Assembly (NCBI RefSeq): GCF_030009775.1
Contig: NZ_JASCTH010000003.1
Span: forward strand, 186,001-250,000
Source: Actinoplanes sandaracinus
Lineage (GTDB): Bacteria > Actinomycetota > Actinomycetes > Mycobacteriales > Micromonosporaceae
Direction of reading: 5' to 3'
Length of the DNA: 64,000 nt
Shown: positions 7,686-17,000 of the stretch, piece after piece
Numbering within the stretch: the stretch's first letter is position 1
Layout: every line of letters starts with the position of its first letter
Translations under genes and position numbers: made by a program
The notes under the pieces: generated by a model
The model's database searches: none
What the model was told of the DNA's origin: nothing
What the model saw: the letters and a program-made list of their open reading frames with translations, nothing else

Positions 7686-9044
7686 TCAGAGTGCGCCGAG
7701 GTAACGCTGGCGCTCGTAGGGGGTGACCTCGCGGCGGAACTGCTCCCACTCGGCCCGCTTGTTGCGCAGGAAGTAGTCGAAGACGTGCTCGCCGAGCACC
7801 TCGGCGACCAGCTCGGAGCCGGCCATCACATCGATCGCCTCGGCCAGGTTCTCCGGCAGCGCCTCGTAACCGGCGGCCTTGCGCTCGGCCGGCGACAGCG
7901 ACCAGACGTCGTCCTCGGCGCCGGGCGGGAGTTCGTACCCCTCCTCGATGCCCTTGAGGCCGGCGCCGAGCATGACCGCGAACGCCAGGTAGGGGTTGGC
8001 GGCCGAGTCGATCGACCGCACCTCGACGCGAGCCGAGCTGGGCTTGCCGAAGGCCGGCACCCGGACCAGCGCGGAACGGTTGAGGTGGCCCCAGCTCACG
8101 AACGCCGGTGACTCGGTGATCCGGTCCGGCAGCTGCATCGGGAAGAGCCGCTTGTACGAGTTGACCCACTGGTTGGTGATCGCGGTGTACTCGCGGGCGT
8201 GCACCAGGAGGCCGGCGATGAACGCCCGCGCCGTCTTGGAGAGTTTCTGCGGGTCCTCGCTGTCGTGGAAGGCGTTGCGCTCACCCTCCATCAGCGACAG
8301 GTGGGTGTGCATGCCCGAGCCGGGCTGGTCGGTGTACGGCTTCGGCATGAAGGTGGCCCGCACCCCCTGGGAGAGCGCCACCTCCTTCACCACGTGCCGG
8401 AACGTCATGATGTTGTCAGCGGTGGTGAGGGCGTCCGCGTATCGCAGGTCGATCTCCTGCTGGCCGGGGGCGACCTCGTGGTGGCTGAACTCCACCGAGA
8501 TGCCGATCCGCTCCAGGGCCAGCACGGCCTGCCTGCGGAAGTCGCGGGCGATCGCGTGGGTGGTGTGGTCGAAGTAGCCGCCGCTGTCGACCGGGATCGG
8601 CAGCGAGCCGTCCAGCGGGCCGTCCTGCACGAGGAAGAACTCGACCTCGGGGTGCGTGTAGAAGGTGAAGCCCTTCTCCGCCGCCTTGGCGAGCATGCGG
8701 CGCAGCACGTGGCGCGGGTCGGCCCAGGCGGCGCTGCCGTCGGGGAGCAGAATGTCGCAGAACATCCGGGCGCTCTCGCCGCTGACCCCACCCTCGAACG
8801 GGAAGACCTGGAAGGTGGTCGGGTCGGGCATGGCGACCATGTCGGACTCGTAGACCCGGGCGAAGCCCTCGATCGCCGAGCCGTCGATGCCGATGCCCTC
8901 TTCGAAGGCGGACTCCAGCTCGGCCGGGGCGACCGACACGCTCTTCAGCGTCCCGAGCACGTCGGTGAACCAAAGCCGGACAAAACGGATGTCGCGCTCC
9001 TCGAGCGTGCGAAGCACGAACTCCTGCTGACGATCCACTGCCAC
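7686..9044 (-). CDS. glnA2: Type I glutamine synthetase, GlnA2-like
   Basis: 452 residues with the GS signatures: the N-terminal beta-grasp LWFTDVLGTLKSV, Glu-rich metal sites in HPEVEFF and HHEVAPGQQEIDLRYAD, and the catalytic-domain signature KPYTDQPGSGMHTHLSL. Reaction: glutamate + ammonia + ATP to glutamine. It differs from ordinary GlnA where the adenylylation tyrosine should be (NLYxLPP in the classic enzyme). Here the local sequence is DDVWSLSPAER with Trp near residue 381, so GlnE probably cannot adenylylate it. This matches the GlnA2/GSI-alpha type located near glnE in mycobacteria. ATG 9044 is the family start; it diverges from nadE. Confidence 0.93.
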   Translation of the reverse strand: MAVDRQQEFVLRTLEERDIRFVRLWFTDVLGTLKSVSVAPAELESAFEEGIGIDGSAIEGFARVYESDMVAMPDPTTFQVFPFEGGVSGESARMFCDILLPDGSAAWADPRHVLRRMLAKAAEKGFTFYTHPEVEFFLVQDGPLDGSLPIPVDSGGYFDHTTHAIARDFRRQAVLALERIGISVEFSHHEVAPGQQEIDLRYADALTTADNIMTFRHVVKEVALSQGVRATFMPKPYTDQPGSGMHTHLSLMEGERNAFHDSEDPQKLSKTARAFIAGLLVHAREYTAITNQWVNSYKRLFPMQLPDRITESPAFVSWGHLNRSALVRVPAFGKPSSARVEVRSIDSAANPYLAFAVMLGAGLKGIEEGYELPPGAEDDVWSLSPAERKAAGYEALPENLAEAIDVMAGSELVAEVLGEHVFDYFLRNKRAEWEQFRREVTPYERQRYLGAL

Positions 9045-9149
9045 CCCTAGTCCGAGCCTACCTATCGAGGGCGAGACTACGCTGCAGGCGCCCTGTGACG
9101 TCGGCCCGGGTCAGGATCAAACAGCCCGGGAACGAGCAAGAATGAGCAC

Positions 9150-10892
9150 ATGCCCACGCTGCGCATCGCCCTGGCCCAGGTGAACTCGACAGTCGGTGAC
9201 ATTCCCGGCAATGCGGCAGCGGTCCGCCGCTGGTCACGCGAGGCAGCCGACGCCGGCGCGCATCTGGTCGCCTTCCCCGAGATGATGCTGACCGGCTATC
9301 CGATCGAGGACCTGGTCTTCCGCAACTCCTTCGTCGAGGCCTCCCGTCAGGCGTTACGCGCCCTCGCCGCCGACCTGGCCGCCGACGGCCTCGGCGACCT
9401 GGCCGTCGTGGTGGGTTACGTGGACGCCGACGGCCCGCCGGCGATCAGCTCCGAGGCGGTGCCCGGATCCGGCCGGCGAGACGCGTCCGCGCTGCTGTGG
9501 CGCGGCGAGGTGGCGGCCACCTACTACAAGCACCACCTGCCCAACTACGGCGTCTTCGACGAGGACCGGTACTTCGAACCCGGCGACACCCTCACCGTGG
9601 TCCGGCTCGGCGGGGTGGACGTGGCGCTCACCGTCTGCGAGGACATCTGGCAGGCCGGCGGGCCGTTCACCGCGGCACGGCGGGCCGGTGTCGGGCTGGT
9701 GGTCAACATCAACGCCTCACCGTACGAACTGAACAAGGACGACGTCCGGCTCGCCCTGGTCCAGCGCCGGGCCGTCGAGGCGGGCGCGACGGTGGCGTTC
9801 GTCAACATGATCGGCGGGCAGGACGAGCTGGTCTTCGACGGCGACTCGATGATCGTCTCCGCCGAGGGGGAACTACTCGCCCGCACCGGCCAGTTCACCG
9901 AGGAACTCCTGGTCCACGACCTGGAGCTGCCCCGGGCGACGGATGCCGCGCCGGCCACGGAGCACGGCGACGGCATGGCGATCCAGCAGGTCGCCCTCCC
10001 CGGCGAGTTGCCCGAGCCGGCCGGCACGGCGGACGGAGGCATCGCCGACCGGGTCTCCGACGAGGCCGAGATCTGGTCCGCCCTGGTCCTGGGTCTGCGC
10101 GACTACGTCAACAAGAACCGCTTCCGCTCGGTGGTCCTCGGCCTCTCCGGCGGCATCGACTCGGCCGTCGTCGCCGCGATCGCCGTCGACGCCCTCGGCC
10201 CGGAGCGCGTGGTCGGCGTCTCACTGCCCAGCGGCTATTCGTCCAGCCACTCCAAGGACGACGCCGCCGACCTGGCCAAGCGCACCGGCCTGGACTACCG
10301 CACCGAGCCGATCCAGCCGATGGTCGACGCGTTCCTGGCGAACATGTCGCTCTCCGGCCTGGCGGTGGAGAACCTGCAGGCCCGGGTGCGCGGCGTGATC
10401 CTGATGGCGCTCTCCAACCAGGAAGGCCACCTGGTCCTGACCACCGGCAACAAGAGCGAGCTGGCGGTCGGTTACTCGACGCTCTACGGCGACTCGGTCG
10501 GCGGCTTCAATCCGCTCAAGGACGTGCCGAAGAGCATGGTGTGGCAGCTGGCCCGGTGGCGCAACACCCAGGAGGACTCCCCGATCCCGGAGAACTCGAT
10601 CACCAAGGCGCCGAGCGCCGAGCTGCGGCCCGACCAGAAGGACTCGGACTCGCTGCCCGACTACGAGATCCTCGACCCGATCATCAAGGGCTATGTCGAC
10701 CACGACCTGGGCCGGGCCGAGCTGATCGCGGCCGGCAACGATCCCGCCCTGGTGGACCGCGTGCTCCGCATGATCGACCTGGCGGAGTACAAGCGCCGCC
10801 AGTCCGCACCCGGCACCAAGATCTCCGGGAAGGCGTTCGGCCGCGACCGCCGCCTGCCCATCACGAACCTGTTTCGCGAAGGTTCGGCGTGA
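9150..10892 (+). CDS. nadE: Glutamine-dependent NAD+ synthetase
   Basis: 580 residues in two domains. The N-terminal carbon-nitrogen hydrolase domain has the Glu-Lys-Cys triad in FPEMMLTGYP, YYKHHLPNYG and LTVCEDIW, and it releases ammonia from glutamine. The C-terminal synthetase domain has the ATP PP-loop GLSGGIDSAVVAAI and TTGNKSELAVGYSTLYGD. Together they amidate nicotinate adenine dinucleotide to NAD+, the last step of NAD synthesis. The length matches the two-domain actinobacterial enzyme. It starts at ATG 9150 about 105 bp from divergent glnA2, and panB follows in the same direction after about 120 bp. Confidence 0.96.
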   Translation: MPTLRIALAQVNSTVGDIPGNAAAVRRWSREAADAGAHLVAFPEMMLTGYPIEDLVFRNSFVEASRQALRALAADLAADGLGDLAVVVGYVDADGPPAISSEAVPGSGRRDASALLWRGEVAATYYKHHLPNYGVFDEDRYFEPGDTLTVVRLGGVDVALTVCEDIWQAGGPFTAARRAGVGLVVNINASPYELNKDDVRLALVQRRAVEAGATVAFVNMIGGQDELVFDGDSMIVSAEGELLARTGQFTEELLVHDLELPRATDAAPATEHGDGMAIQQVALPGELPEPAGTADGGIADRVSDEAEIWSALVLGLRDYVNKNRFRSVVLGLSGGIDSAVVAAIAVDALGPERVVGVSLPSGYSSSHSKDDAADLAKRTGLDYRTEPIQPMVDAFLANMSLSGLAVENLQARVRGVILMALSNQEGHLVLTTGNKSELAVGYSTLYGDSVGGFNPLKDVPKSMVWQLARWRNTQEDSPIPENSITKAPSAELRPDQKDSDSLPDYEILDPIIKGYVDHDLGRAELIAAGNDPALVDRVLRMIDLAEYKRRQSAPGTKISGKAFGRDRRLPITNLFREGSA

Positions 10893-11013
10893 CGAGACGG
10901 GCGGAGTGCCCGGGCAGGTGTGAAAACCCGCACTGAACCCTGACGGCGGCTGCTTTTCCGGTGCGACCATAGGCGCACCCGGGGACCGCACCCGCGCGGC
11001 CTCGAGGGAGGAG

Positions 11014-11853
11014 ATGCACGAAATGTCGGAGATTCCTACCCTGTACGGCGGCCCACCGACCCGTCGCGTCCGCACCCGTGACCTGATGAACGCCAAGGTC
11101 CGCGGCGACCGCTGGCCGATGCTCACGTCGTACGACATGTACACCGCACAGATCTTCGAGCAGGCCGGCGTGCCGGTCCTGCTGGTCGGCGACTCCGCCG
11201 CCAACAACGTCTACGGCTACGAGACGACCGTCCCGGTCACCGTCGACGAACTGCTGCCCCTGGTCCGCGCGGTCGTCCGGGCCACCAAGACCCCGCTGAT
11301 CGTCGGCGACCTGCCGTTCGGCAGCTATGAGGAAGGCCCCACACAGGCGCTGCGCACCGCCGTCCGCTTCATGAAGGAAGGCGGCTGTCACGCGGTCAAA
11401 CTCGAAGGCGGGCGGCGGATGGCCCCGCAGATCGAGGCGATCACCGGCGCCGGCATCCCGGTGATGGCGCACATCGGCTTCACCCCGCAACGCGAACACG
11501 CCATCGGCGGTTACCGCGTCCAGGGCCGCGAGAACGAAGGCGCCGAGGTCATCTCCGACGCGAGGGCGGTCGCCGACGCGGGCGCCTTCGCCGTGGTCCT
11601 GGAGATGGTCCCCGGCGAGGTCTCCAAGCAGATCACCAAGGAACTGGCGATCCCCACCGTGGGCATCGGCGCCGGCCCCGACACCGACGCCCAGGTGCTG
11701 GTCTGGCAGGACATGGCCGGGCTGCGCACCGGCAAGGCGCCGCGCTTCGTCAAGCGTTACGCCGACCTCGCCGGCGCCCTCACCGAAGCGACCCGACAAT
11801 TCGCCGACGAGGTCCGCAACGGCGAATTCCCCGCCGCGGAGCACACCTTCTGA
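11014..11853 (+). CDS. panB: 3-methyl-2-oxobutanoate hydroxymethyltransferase
   Basis: 279 residues with the PanB core: [33 protein letters not shown] (metal-binding Asp), [21 protein letters not shown] and [16 protein letters not shown]. It adds a hydroxymethyl group from methylene-tetrahydrofolate to ketoisovalerate, the first step to pantothenate and CoA. GGGAGGAG touches ATG 11014, while a second in-frame ATG at 11023 would sit 11 bases away, so the start could be either. No panC or panD is adjacent. A hairpin follows the stop codon. Confidence 0.96.
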   Translation: MHEMSEIPTLYGGPPTRRVRTRDLMNAKVRGDRWPMLTSYDMYTAQIFEQAGVPVLLVGDSAANNVYGYETTVPVTVDELLPLVRAVVRATKTPLIVGDLPFGSYEEGPTQALRTAVRFMKEGGCHAVKLEGGRRMAPQIEAITGAGIPVMAHIGFTPQREHAIGGYRVQGRENEGAEVISDARAVADAGAFAVVLEMVPGEVSKQITKELAIPTVGIGAGPDTDAQVLVWQDMAGLRTGKAPRFVKRYADLAGALTEATRQFADEVRNGEFPAAEHTF

Positions 11854-11862
11854 TTTTTTGGT

Positions 11863-11898
11863 ACGGGGTCCGCCGCCCTCAACCGCAGCGGACCCCGT
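11863..11898. terminator. Hairpin between convergent panB and the RNB operon
   Basis: A perfect 11-bp stem (ACGGGGTCCGC and its complement) around a 14-base loop lies 10 bases after the panB stop. It has no T tract on the 3-prime side of either strand, so it is an actinobacterial L-shaped (U-less) terminator candidate. Confidence 0.55.
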
Positions 11899-11979
11899 CC
11901 CGCCCTGCCCACCACGTCCGGTGCGGCCACGGCCCTCGCCCGGACATCCGTGCCTCCGCCCCGCATCATCGCCGCGCCG

Positions 11980-12180
11980 CTACCGGCACATGTCCCCGCA
12001 GTGTCGGCTCACCCGGCCGCCGCCACGGTCCACGCACAGCTCACCGGCCTCGATCCAGTAGGACTGCCCGGCTCCGACGAAAGTGGGCTCCCGCAGGTGG
12101 AACCACCGGTTCACCACCGTCAGGAGCACCATCCGGTCAGCGGTGACCCGCACCGAGCGACCCGACGCGGCCTCCGCCAT
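11980..12180 (-). CDS. Small uncharacterised protein downstream of the RNB gene
   Basis: 66 residues from ATG 12180, which follows the TGA of the RNB gene by two bases, so translation could be coupled. The sequence contains VRVTADRMVLLTVVNRWFHL, WIEAGELCVDRGG and a C-terminal tail with two Cys residues. Mixed hydrophobic and charged composition, with Trp, Phe and Tyr, looks like real protein rather than frame noise. I do not recognise a family. It could be a short accessory protein of the exoribonuclease or an unrelated rider gene. Confidence 0.5.
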   Translation of the reverse strand: MAEAASGRSVRVTADRMVLLTVVNRWFHLREPTFVGAGQSYWIEAGELCVDRGGGRVSRHCGDMCR

Positions 12181-12182
12181 GG

Positions 12183-13793
12183 TCAGGACCGCTCGAACCG
12201 CACCGTCCGGCTCGCCGGATCGGCCGCGGTCAGCCGCACCCCGATCCGCCGCCCGAGCGGCAGGTCCCCCAGGCACTTGGCCCGCACGGCCGGCTCGTCC
12301 AAGGCGATCGTCCCGCCGGCCGGCCGTTTCCCGTTCGGCTCGTCCCGATCCAGCACGGCCGCCTCGAAGACCTCCCCGACGCGCCCTTGCAGCAGCACCG
12401 CCTCGGCCAGGTCGATCGCGCCACGGTCGGCCGCACTCGCGACCCGGTCAGTCGACGACATCGCCTTCGGCAGGCGCGGCAGAGCCTGCGCCACCCATTC
12501 GGGGACCGGGCGCCCCGCGTACAACGAAAGGCAGATCTCCGTCGCATAGCGATCCGCGAGCCGCCGCAGCGGCGCGGTGACATGCGCATACGCCGCGCCC
12601 ACCCCGCCGTGCCCGACGTCAGCGGGCACACCGGCCCCGCCTCGCTCCGCCTCTGCTCCGCTGCCTCCCCCGCCCTGCCCGGCGTCCGCCCGGCGCACGT
12701 CTCCGCCCTGGCCGGCGTCCGCGCGACCTACGTTTCCGCCCCGGCCGGTATCCGCCGGGGTGTCCCTTCCGTCCTGCTCAGCCGGCGTGTGTGGATCGCC
12801 GGCGCCGAGGCCGGCCGGTGCGGGAGCCCCGAACGCCGTATAGGCCGCGCCACGCAGAAGCTCGGCCGCCTGGTCCAGGAAGGCCGCACCCCGCGGATCC
12901 GCCGGGTCGACGGCGGCCACCACCTCACCGACCCGCGCACCATCCGGCCAGCGGATGCCGAGAGGCGCGGCGGCCGACCGCAGTTTCGCGACCGCCTCCG
13001 GTTTCGGCGCCGGCATGGTGCGCAGCAGGCCGATCCCGCCGTCGAGCATGATCCGAGCCGCGGCCATGCCGGTGAGCAGCGAGATCTGCGCGTTGTGCTC
13101 TTCGATCGGCAGCGGCGCCCGCAGCACCAGCCGCCAGCCGTCACTGTCCCGCTCGACCTCCTGCGACGGCAGCGGCAGGTTAACCGCCCCACGATCCGAG
13201 GCCCGTCGAGCCAGCAGCCCGCCGATCTCCGGCAGCAGCGCCAGTTCCTCCGGCGCCGTCCCCGCGTCGACCTGCCGTTGCACGCCCGCGTAGTCGAGCT
13301 TGGCCCGGCTCCGCACCCGCGCCCGCTCCACGTCGACGGCGACCGTCTCCCCGTCACTGTCCAGATCGATCGTCCAGACGACGGCCGCCCGGTCGCCACC
13401 CGGCAGCAGGCTGACCGCGTCTTCACTCAGCACCGGCGGATGCAGCGGAATCCGCCCGTCCGGCAGATAGACGGTCTGCCCGCGCACCCAGCTCTCCGCC
13501 TCGATCGGCCCGCCCGGGCGCACATAGGACGCGACATCGGCGATGGCATAACGGATCCGGTAGCCGCCACCGCCCCGCCGGCTCAAATGCATGGCCTGGT
13601 CAAGGTCCCGCGAGGTCGCCGGGTCGATCGTCACGAACGCGATGCCGGTCCGATCGACCTCCGGCAGAGGCGTCGCCCGCGCGGCCTCCCCGGCCTCGGC
13701 GAGCACCGCCTCCGGAAACTCGCCCGGCAACCCCAGTTCCCGCCGCAGCGCCGAGAAGTCGATCTGCGGCGCCACCATCCGTTTGATCGGCAC
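12183..13793 (-). CDS. RNB domain exoribonuclease (RNase II/R-like) with a low-complexity insert
   Basis: 536 residues. The RNB catalytic domain has DPATSRDLDQAMHL (magnesium-binding Asp cluster), YAIADVASYV, LPDGRIPLHPPVLSEDAVSL and the late signature YAHVTAPLRRLADRY. The full cold-shock/S1 set of RNase R is not present, so this is the short actinobacterial RNB protein that degrades RNA 3-prime to 5-prime in the cytoplasm. An extra stretch of roughly 65 residues, rich in Gly, Ala, Asp and Arg, sits just before the YAHVTAPLRRL motif and is encoded partly by a 33-bp tandem repeat. The start could also be the internal Met at codon 6. Confidence 0.88.
   Translation of the reverse strand: MPIKRMVAPQIDFSALRRELGLPGEFPEAVLAEAGEAARATPLPEVDRTGIAFVTIDPATSRDLDQAMHLSRRGGGGYRIRYAIADVASYVRPGGPIEAESWVRGQTVYLPDGRIPLHPPVLSEDAVSLLPGGDRAAVVWTIDLDSDGETVAVDVERARVRSRAKLDYAGVQRQVDAGTAPEELALLPEIGGLLARRASDRGAVNLPLPSQEVERDSDGWRLVLRAPLPIEEHNAQISLLTGMAAARIMLDGGIGLLRTMPAPKPEAVAKLRSAAAPLGIRWPDGARVGEVVAAVDPADPRGAAFLDQAAELLRGAAYTAFGAPAPAGLGAGDPHTPAEQDGRDTPADTGRGGNVGRADAGQGGDVRRADAGQGGGGSGAEAERGGAGVPADVGHGGVGAAYAHVTAPLRRLADRYATEICLSLYAGRPVPEWVAQALPRLPKAMSSTDRVASAADRGAIDLAEAVLLQGRVGEVFEAAVLDRDEPNGKRPAGGTIALDEPAVRAKCLGDLPLGRRIGVRLTAADPASRTVRFERS
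12673..12771. repeat. 33-bp imperfect tandem repeat inside the RNB gene
   Basis: Three consecutive 33-bp units begin at 12673, 12706 and 12739, each starting CCCTG/CCCGG followed by CCGGCGTCCGC-like sequence. Translated on the minus strand, they give 11-residue Gly/Asp/Arg/Ala units. The length is a multiple of three, so the reading frame is kept. Confidence 0.75.
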
Positions 13794-13988
13794 CGCTCAT
13801 TCCTACCAGGTCGTGGGCCGTTCCGAAGAGCACCGCCACCCCGCCCGCCGACCTTGCCGCCGCAGGCGCCTTCCGGAAGCCGAAGCCGTGGACCAAGCCC
13901 GGAACACCGACCGCGTCCACCGCCCCCGGCGGCTTCCACAAACCTCAGCCGTAGACCGAGCCCGGAAGCGCTTGCGCACCCACCCGGG

Positions 13989-14017
13989 CACCGCCGGCGG
14001 CTTCCCTGCCGGCGGTG
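13989..14017. terminator. Hairpin downstream of the histone-like gene
   Basis: A 10-bp perfect stem (CACCGCCGGC/GCCGGCGGTG) with a nine-base loop lies about 40 bp after the stop of the giant gene and before the RNB promoter region. It has no T tract. The rest of 13794-14056 holds two diverged copies of an AGCCGTRGACC...AGCCCGGAA element about 75 bp apart and nothing else that I recognise. Confidence 0.5.
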
Positions 14018-14056
14018 CTTCACTTCGGGCTCTTCCGGCGCCGCTGGCGCGGCCTC

Positions 14057-17000
14057 CTACCGGCGACGCGCTGCCGCGCGTGACGCCTTCACCGGCTCAC
14101 TCTTCGCAGTGTTACGAGCGGTTCGAGCACTTCCCGGGGTACGCCCAGAGGCCCCCACCCCCGCATTGGCACCCGAACTACGCGGCGCCCGAGTCGCTTT
14201 GGCGGCGTTCCCCGCGCCCTTTCCCGCTTCAGCGACTCCGGTGGCCCCGCGGGTTGGCTTGTTGGTGGCCCTGCCCGCAGCCGTACCGCCCGCAGCCTTA
14301 GTCCCCGACCGGGCACCGACCGTCCCGGCCCGGCTGCCCGAAGCCGCCTTGACGTTGGTGGCCTTGACCGCGGCGCTGTTCGACCCGCCCGCTCTGCTCG
14401 CCGTCGCTTTCCCCGCCGTCGTTTTGGCCTCCGACGTTTTGGCCGCCGTCGACTTCGCTGCCGTCGTCTTAGCCGCCGTGGTTTTGGCCGCCGTCGACTT
14501 CGCTGCCGTCGTCTTAGCCGCCGTGGTTTTGGCCGCCGTCGACTTCGCTGCCGTCGCCTTCGCCGGCGTTCCGCCAGCAGTCCTCTTGGCAGTGGAGCCT
14601 CGGGCGGCTGTGGCCGTCGAGGCCTTGGCGGCGGTGCTTCTAGCGGTCGTGGCCTTGGCCGTAGTGCTCTTGGCGGTCATGGATTTCGCAGGTGCCGCCT
14701 TAGCCTTAGCGGCTGTCGCCTTGGCGCCGCTGACCATGCCCGCTGTCGCCTTGGCTCCTGCGCTCTTGGCCGCCGTCGCCTTAGCCCCCGCACCCCTGGC
14801 CGTGGCCGCCTTGGCGGCGCCCGCCTTACCGACCGCGCCCCGGGCTCCCACAGACTTGGCAGCAGTCGCCCTGGCCGTAGCCGCCTTAGTAGCACTCGCC
14901 TTGCTCGCAGTGGCCTTGACACCGGCGCCTCCGGCGACTGCCGCGCGACCCCCCGCCTGCGAGGCCTTTCCACTGGCGGACTTCGTCACGGTCGCCCTGC
15001 CGGCGGTCGCCTTGACTGCCTTTCCAGCCGTCGCCTTGGCTTTCGCCGCCTTCGCAACCGTGCCTTCCCGCGTCGCCGCCTTCGATGCCGCCGCCTTCAG
15101 CCCTGCCGCCTTCGCGGCCGTCGCCTTCGACGCCGCGACTTTGGCCCCAGCCGATTTCGCGGCCGTGGCCTTGACCCCGCCTGATCTCGAAACTGTGGCC
15201 TTGGCTCCGGCCGTCGCCTTGGTAGCAGGCGCCTTCGTGGCGGACGCTTTCGTGGGCGCAGCCTTCCGACCAGTTGCGTTAGCAGCAGACTTAGCAGCGG
15301 TTGCCTTGCCCAGCGGGGCCTTGCTCGCCGCGGCCTTCGCGGCTGTGGCTTTGGTGGCTGTGGCTTTGGTGGCTGTGGCTTTGGTGGCCGTGACCTTGGC
15401 CGCGCCGGCCGTTGCCGTCTTGCCCGGCGCTGTCCTCTTAACAGTCGCCTTGGCCCCCGTCGCCTTGGTGCCAGCCGCCTTGGTCCCTGTCGCCTTGACC
15501 CCTGTCGCCTTGGCCCCAGCCGCCTTGGTGCCTGTTGCCTTGGTGCCTGTTGCCTTCGTGCCTGTTGCCTTGCCCCTCGTAGCCTTCGCGGTCGTACCGC
15601 CCCTGGCTGTGGTGCCCGCTACCTCTGCTTGAGCGGCCTTGACCGGCCCACGCTTCGCAGACGTCGCCTTCGAGGGAACGGCCTTCGCAACGCCTTCTTT
15701 GGCAGTCGTCTTGGCAGCGGTCGTCTTGGCAGCGGTCGTCTTGGCAGCGGTCTTCTTCGGTCCCGCAGCCTTCGCCGAAGCAGTCCTTGCCGCCGTGCCG
15801 CCGGTCGCGCCAGTGGCGGTCCTAGCGGTAGTCGCCTTCGTTCCGACCGCTTTTGCGGCAGTCGCCTTGGTGCCAGCAGCCCCGGCACCGGCATTCCGGG
15901 ACCCGGCGGCCCTGGTCCCCGCGGCCCCGCTGCCCGTCACCGCAGCAGCCTTGGTCCCGGCGGCTTTGCCAGCCGTAGCCCCGGCAGCCTTGGTCCCGGC
16001 AGCCTTACCAGCCGTAGCCCCGGCAGCCCGGCCCGGCGTCGACCTGGTCGCCGTCGCCACAGCACCCGGACCCGTGGCCCCAGCGTTCTTTGCTCCCGCC
16101 CTGGCAGCCGCCTTGCCGGCTACAGCCTTCGGCCCGGCCGGAGTCGCCTTGGTTCCCGTGGTTTTGGTTCCCGTGGCCTTGGGCCTCGCGGTCCTGGCTC
16201 CCGTGGTCTTGGTAGCCGCTGTCTTCGTGACCGATGCCCTCGCCGCCGCCCGGCCACCGGCCGTCCTCGGCATGCTCTTCTTCGGATCGGTCACCGGCTC
16301 GAACTCGGTGAACTCAGCTTCGTCGCCGGCGAAGTTCGCGGTTCCCGGCTCCGCCATCTCCCCGGTCGCCGCCTTACCCCGGGCCGTCTTGGTTCCCACG
16401 GGTTTCCGACCAGCCTGCGCAGTCTGCCCGCTCTCAGCCGCGACCTTGGCGGCACCCGCTCGACCGCGGAGTGTCCTGGTCCCCGCCGCGTTCCGGCCCC
16501 CAGGCGTAACCGCAGCGGACTCGGCGTCCTCGGCCATGCCCATGGCGGCGTCTTCCGCTCCGGCGGCCCTGGACCCGGTGGGGGCCGTGAACGAGGTCCG
16601 TGTCCTGCCCGATCGGGTCGACGTCCGCACGGAACGCGCGGTCGTCACCGGTTCGGTCACCACCGCCTCGTCCGCGAAACCGTCCTCCCGCTCGTCTTCG
16701 TCCTCGTCGCTGTCAAGGCGGTCCGCCGCTTGAGGGCCGTCCTCGTCGTCGTCCCAGTCGTCATCATCCTGGCCGTCGTCGTCGTCGGCGGCGGACGGCA
16801 CGGCCGCTGTGCCGCCGACGTTCGCCGCGGACTCGGTGGGGGACGCCGTGATCTGGCTTCGGATCACCTCGTCGACGGCCTCCGCCGCCGATGCGTCGAC
16901 CCCGTCAGGCTTCGCGCCGGCGCCGGTGCTCAGTTGGTGGCCGTCCTCGGTGGAGATCCGCGCGAGGGTGGAGACCCATCCTGACTCGACCGCGTCCGCC

